NCBI GenBank assembly: GCA_964532065.1
Contig: CAZHHG010000068.1
Span: forward strand, 1-15,779
Source: DSXH01 sp964532065
Lineage (GTDB): Bacteria > Bacteroidota > Ignavibacteria > Ignavibacteriales > Melioribacteraceae
DNA length: 15,779 nucleotides
Reading direction: 5' to 3'
In this document: positions 13,558 to 15,779 of the stretch, piece after piece
Position numbering within the stretch: position 1 is the stretch's first letter
Layout: each line of letters starts with the position of its first letter
Position numbers and translations under genes: made by a program
Notes under the pieces: generated by a model
Told to the model about the DNA's origin: nothing
Database searches by the model: none
The model's input: only the letters and a program-made list of their open reading frames with translations

Positions 13558-15542
13558 GAAATCCAGAAGAAATAGTTCTCATGAAAAGCGAGGTTTTTAA
13601 GAATCCTGAAAATCTCAGCAAATTATTTCATTCGGCTTTTAATAATATATCTGAAGCGACTGCGATAATTGAAGGGGAACAGATTCTTCTTTGCAATAAT
13701 GCATTCAAAGCATTATTCGGATTAAAATTATCAGAAGAACCAGTCAGCAGAACAATATTCGAAATATTTTCATCTGAATACATTAATGATTTCAATACAA
13801 AGTTGAAGGATTTAATCCAGGATAAAAACTCGACAAGTCATTTTGATATAAAGTGTCTGAGATGCAACTCGATTGAATTTGATGCGGAAGTTATTTTAAA
13901 ACTGGAATTTATTTCGGGCATACCGATAATCTTTGCCACTTTTCACGATATAACAGAGAAAAAATCCCTCCAGGAACAGATAAATAAATTATCGTACGTC
14001 CTCGATAAATCCTCATCCGTTATAATTATAACAAATCCTTCCGGAATTGTTGAATATACTAATCCGAAATTTACAGATGTAACAGGGTTTTTCTTCGAAG
14101 AGGTATTCGGGAAACAGATTAATATTTTCGGGGATGAGGATGTATCTGAAGTTCAGACGAACGAAATCTGGTTCAATATCCGCAATGGTAATTCTTGGAG
14201 AGGCGAAGTTAGAAACAGAAGAAAGAACGGGGAATACTATTGGGAATCGGTGTTTATATCACCGATTATGAATGAAAGCGGTGACCTGAGCCACATTCTT
14301 TTTATGAAGGACGATCTTTCGTTTAAGAAGGAAATGGAGCTTGAATTAAAAAGAGCACTCGACTGCGCAGAGGAAGCCAATAAGCTCAAGTTCAACCTCC
14401 TCTCTAACATGAGTCATGAATTAAGAACACCATTAACAGGAATCATCGGTTTTTCAAGCCTGTTGCGGGATGAATTGAGCGAAACCGATCACGTAGAAAT
14501 AACCGATAAAATTCTGAAATCGAGCAAGAGGCTCCTCGTAACACTTAATTCTGTTCTAAATCTGGCCGAAATTGAATCCGGAAATTACCCGATCAGTTTA
14601 ACGGAATTTAATCTCGGAACATATACCAGATATTTTCTTACAAATTACGATAAGACGGCATCCGAAAAGAATCTTTCATTTGAAATAACCATAGAAGACG
14701 AAGAGATTAATGCGGTTGGAGACGAGAATCTATTTAAACAGATACTGATGCACATTGTAGATAATGCCATCAAATTTACAAATACAGGTGGAATAAGAAT
14801 TGAAATTACTTCCGGTGAGGACGATCAGGGAAGTACTTCAGCAATTGTGAAAGTAATAGATACAGGTATTGGTATCAACATTGAGGATCAATCAAAGATA
14901 TTCAGGGAATTCCGGCAGCTTAGCGAAGGCATCAGAAGAAATTTTGAAGGAAGCGGTCTCGGATTATCAGTAGCAAAAAAGATGATTAAACTGATGAAGG
15001 GAAATATATTTGTTGAGAGTGTTGTTAACAAAGGATCAACTTTCAGCATTGTTCTGCCGGGTACAAAAAAGAGTCAGTTCGAATCGGATCTTACAATTGC
15101 AGTTAAACCTCCAAAAAATATTGAAGTCCGGCGTATGCCTGTCGGTCCCAAAGATTCTTCTTCCCGCACCCGGTTACCATATATATTAAGCATAGAAGAT
15201 AATCTATTGAACTCGGAATTGGTCAATCTTTTCCTGAAAAATTTGTTTATAGTAGATAGTGCGAATAGTTACGACCAGGCTCTGGAAAAACTGAGATTGA
15301 ATAAATATGATGCTCTTTTAATCGACATAAATCTTGGTAACGGACCAAGCGGAATTGATGTTGCAAAGACAATAAGAAATATGCCCGGTTACGAAGTCAC
15401 TCCTTTAGTTGCGCTAACCGGATACGCATTATTGAAAGATGAAAAATATCTCCTTCAGGAAGGATTTAATTATTATCTCCACAAACCGTTCGATCGGGAA
15501 GATCTGATTAATACTCTCAAAAAAGCTCTCAAACTGAAGTAA
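13554..15542 (+). CDS. Soluble hybrid histidine kinase, PAS-PAS-HisKA-HATPase-receiver
   Basis: A 662-residue hybrid sensor kinase with no membrane segment. Order: PAS 1 (about 22-135, with IIEGEQILLCNNAF), PAS 2 (about 145-260, with IITNPSGIVEYTNPKF and a typical PAC end, WRGEVRNRRKNGEYYWE at 215-231), and HisKA with His288 in NMSHELRTPLTGIIGF. Next come HATPase motifs HIVDNAIKFTN (400-410), DTGIGI (436-441) and EGSGLGLSVAKK (465-476), then a flexible linker and a C-terminal receiver (about 543-660) with Glu548-Asp549, phosphoacceptor Asp591, Thr622 and Lys644. The two conserved Asn/His/Asp sets suggest an active phosphorelay ending on its own receiver. It has no DNA-binding output, so the signal must pass to a partner. 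Its ATG overlaps the upstream kinase stop (ATGA), so the two are co-translated. Confidence 0.93.
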   Translation: MRNPEEIVLMKSEVFKNPENLSKLFHSAFNNISEATAIIEGEQILLCNNAFKALFGLKLSEEPVSRTIFEIFSSEYINDFNTKLKDLIQDKNSTSHFDIKCLRCNSIEFDAEVILKLEFISGIPIIFATFHDITEKKSLQEQINKLSYVLDKSSSVIIITNPSGIVEYTNPKFTDVTGFFFEEVFGKQINIFGDEDVSEVQTNEIWFNIRNGNSWRGEVRNRRKNGEYYWESVFISPIMNESGDLSHILFMKDDLSFKKEMELELKRALDCAEEANKLKFNLLSNMSHELRTPLTGIIGFSSLLRDELSETDHVEITDKILKSSKRLLVTLNSVLNLAEIESGNYPISLTEFNLGTYTRYFLTNYDKTASEKNLSFEITIEDEEINAVGDENLFKQILMHIVDNAIKFTNTGGIRIEITSGEDDQGSTSAIVKVIDTGIGINIEDQSKIFREFRQLSEGIRRNFEGSGLGLSVAKKMIKLMKGNIFVESVVNKGSTFSIVLPGTKKSQFESDLTIAVKPPKNIEVRRMPVGPKDSSSRTRLPYILSIEDNLLNSELVNLFLKNLFIVDSANSYDQALEKLRLNKYDALLIDINLGNGPSGIDVAKTIRNMPGYEVTPLVALTGYALLKDEKYLLQEGFNYYLHKPFDREDLINTLKKALKLK

Positions 15543-15560
15543 TCAACACAACTATTATTT

Positions 15561-15658
15561 AAAAAAAGGAAGACCATGCTTTCGACATGGTCTTTTGTGA
15601 AGGGCTTATGTGGGCTTTAGGGTAAATCTTTGGGTAAAACATCAACACAATATTCTCT
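15561..15658 (-). ncRNA. Putative flagellum-coregulated small RNA of about 98 bases
   Basis: There is no recognised gene here, but the stretch is bounded like an independent transcript on the minus strand: a very good sigma-28 site at 15665-15691 predicts a start near 15658, and a nine-base-pair hairpin plus U7 ends near 15561. Between them are four CCC motifs (complements of GGG at 15602, 15612, 15620 and 15632) in two near-repeats, TTTACCC-AAAG and TTTACCC-TAAAG, followed by two AAGCCC/AAAGCCC-type units. Unpaired C-rich seeds before an intrinsic terminator are a known design of small RNAs that pair with G-rich ribosome sites. A 27-codon frame starting MFYPKIYPK exists in it, but has no ribosome site and runs through the terminator stem. 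The existence of the RNA is inference from the two signals. Confidence 0.5.
15570..15594. terminator. Bidirectional intrinsic terminator
   Basis: A perfect nine-base-pair stem, AAGACCATG (15570-15578) with CATGGTCTT (15586-15594), closes a seven-base loop. On the plus strand it lies 27 bases after the hybrid kinase stop but is followed by only two more T residues (15595-15596) before GTGA. On the minus strand it is followed by CC and seven T residues (complement of the A run 15561-15567), making it a better terminator for leftward transcription. Confidence 0.82.
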
Positions 15659-15664
15659 GATTTA

Positions 15665-15691
15665 TTATCGGATAGATCAAATGAAAGTTTA
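15665..15691 (-). promoter_or_regulatory. Putative sigma-28 (FliA-type) promoter with no protein gene in front
   Basis: On the minus strand TAAACTTT (15684-15691; sigma-28 extended -35 consensus TAAAGTTT, seven of eight) is followed by 11 bases and TCCGATAA (15665-15672; seven of eight against GCCGATAA). It is the best of the three sites in the window and has the exact consensus spacing. It points left, away from the window end and toward the terminator at 15570-15594, giving a transcript of about 98 bases. Confidence 0.6.
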
Positions 15692-15779
15692 GGGCATTAT
15701 CGAAAAAAAAATTGAGGAGAAAAACCTAAAAATTACCGCAGAAACAGGGCTATTTTCGAATTAACTAATCTGTTTTGTT
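15692..15779. other. AT-rich end of window with no gene seen
   Basis: Beyond the sigma-28-like site the sequence is A/T-rich with a run of nine A residues near 15703-15711. I find no start codon with a ribosome site and no RNA fold I would support. It may be the upstream region of a gene outside the window. Confidence 0.3.

Noticed and set aside
13981..14008. TAAA followed by CTCGATAA within the hybrid kinase gene
   Set aside because: Spacing is 16 rather than 15 and it lies deep in coding sequence; treated as chance.
15560..15643. 27-codon minus-strand frame (starts MFYPKIYPK) in the putative small RNA
   Set aside because: No ribosome site before its ATG and it runs through the terminator stem; a non-coding reading explains the region better, though a micropeptide cannot be excluded.
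1..15779. Mobile elements, CRISPR arrays, tRNA or rRNA genes, defence systems
   Set aside because: No transposase, spaced identical repeats, cloverleaf or rRNA-like sequence was found; the window is a continuous flagellar/chemotaxis locus.

Overview
This is a flagellar and chemotaxis locus from a motile, moderately AT-rich bacterium. Protein character and gene content resemble flagellated members of the Bacteroidetes/Chlorobi/Ignavibacteria group. That placement is an inference from overall impression (low GC, several TTG starts, compact operons) and would need a similarity search.

Layout, right to left on the minus strand. A chemotaxis operon starts at about 11964 and runs: HEAT-repeat protein, cheR, a CheY-like receiver, cheY, cheZ, cheA (no P2 domain), cheB, and an unrecognised 81-residue CxC protein ending at 5042. 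After a 123-base gap with a promoter-like region (4919-5041), a basal-body/export operon follows: flgB, flgC, an unrecognised 77-residue protein, fliE, fliF, fliG, fliH, and the first 87 codons of fliI, cut by the window edge. Genes in each operon overlap or lie 1-12 bases apart.

On the plus strand, diverging from the che operon, are two ATGA-overlapping sensor kinase genes (12178-15542). The first is a soluble PAS histidine kinase. The second is a soluble PAS-PAS hybrid kinase with a C-terminal receiver. A hairpin terminator follows at 15570-15594.

The least expected observation is regulatory. Three sites in the right-hand part of the window share one architecture, TAAA, 15 bases, then a box ending CGATAA, which is the classic flagellar sigma-28 (FliA) promoter pattern. 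One faces the che operon (12103-12129, minus). One lies at the head of the kinase pair (12204-12230, plus). The third (15665-15691, minus; the best match) has no protein gene in front of it. It points into the bidirectional hairpin at 15570-15594, which on that strand is followed by seven U residues. This predicts an independent RNA of about 98 bases with four CCC motifs, a candidate flagellum-coregulated small RNA.

How the parts would work together: the FliF/FliE/FlgB/FlgC/FliG/FliH/FliI products build the MS ring, rod, switch and export ATPase. CheA, CheY and CheZ form the excitation and termination pathway acting on the switch, and CheR/CheB set receptor methylation. No receptor (MCP), cheW, cheD, fliM or fliN lies in the window, so these must be elsewhere. 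The two PAS kinases and the putative RNA may be switched on with the late flagellar regulon if the sigma-28 sites are real.
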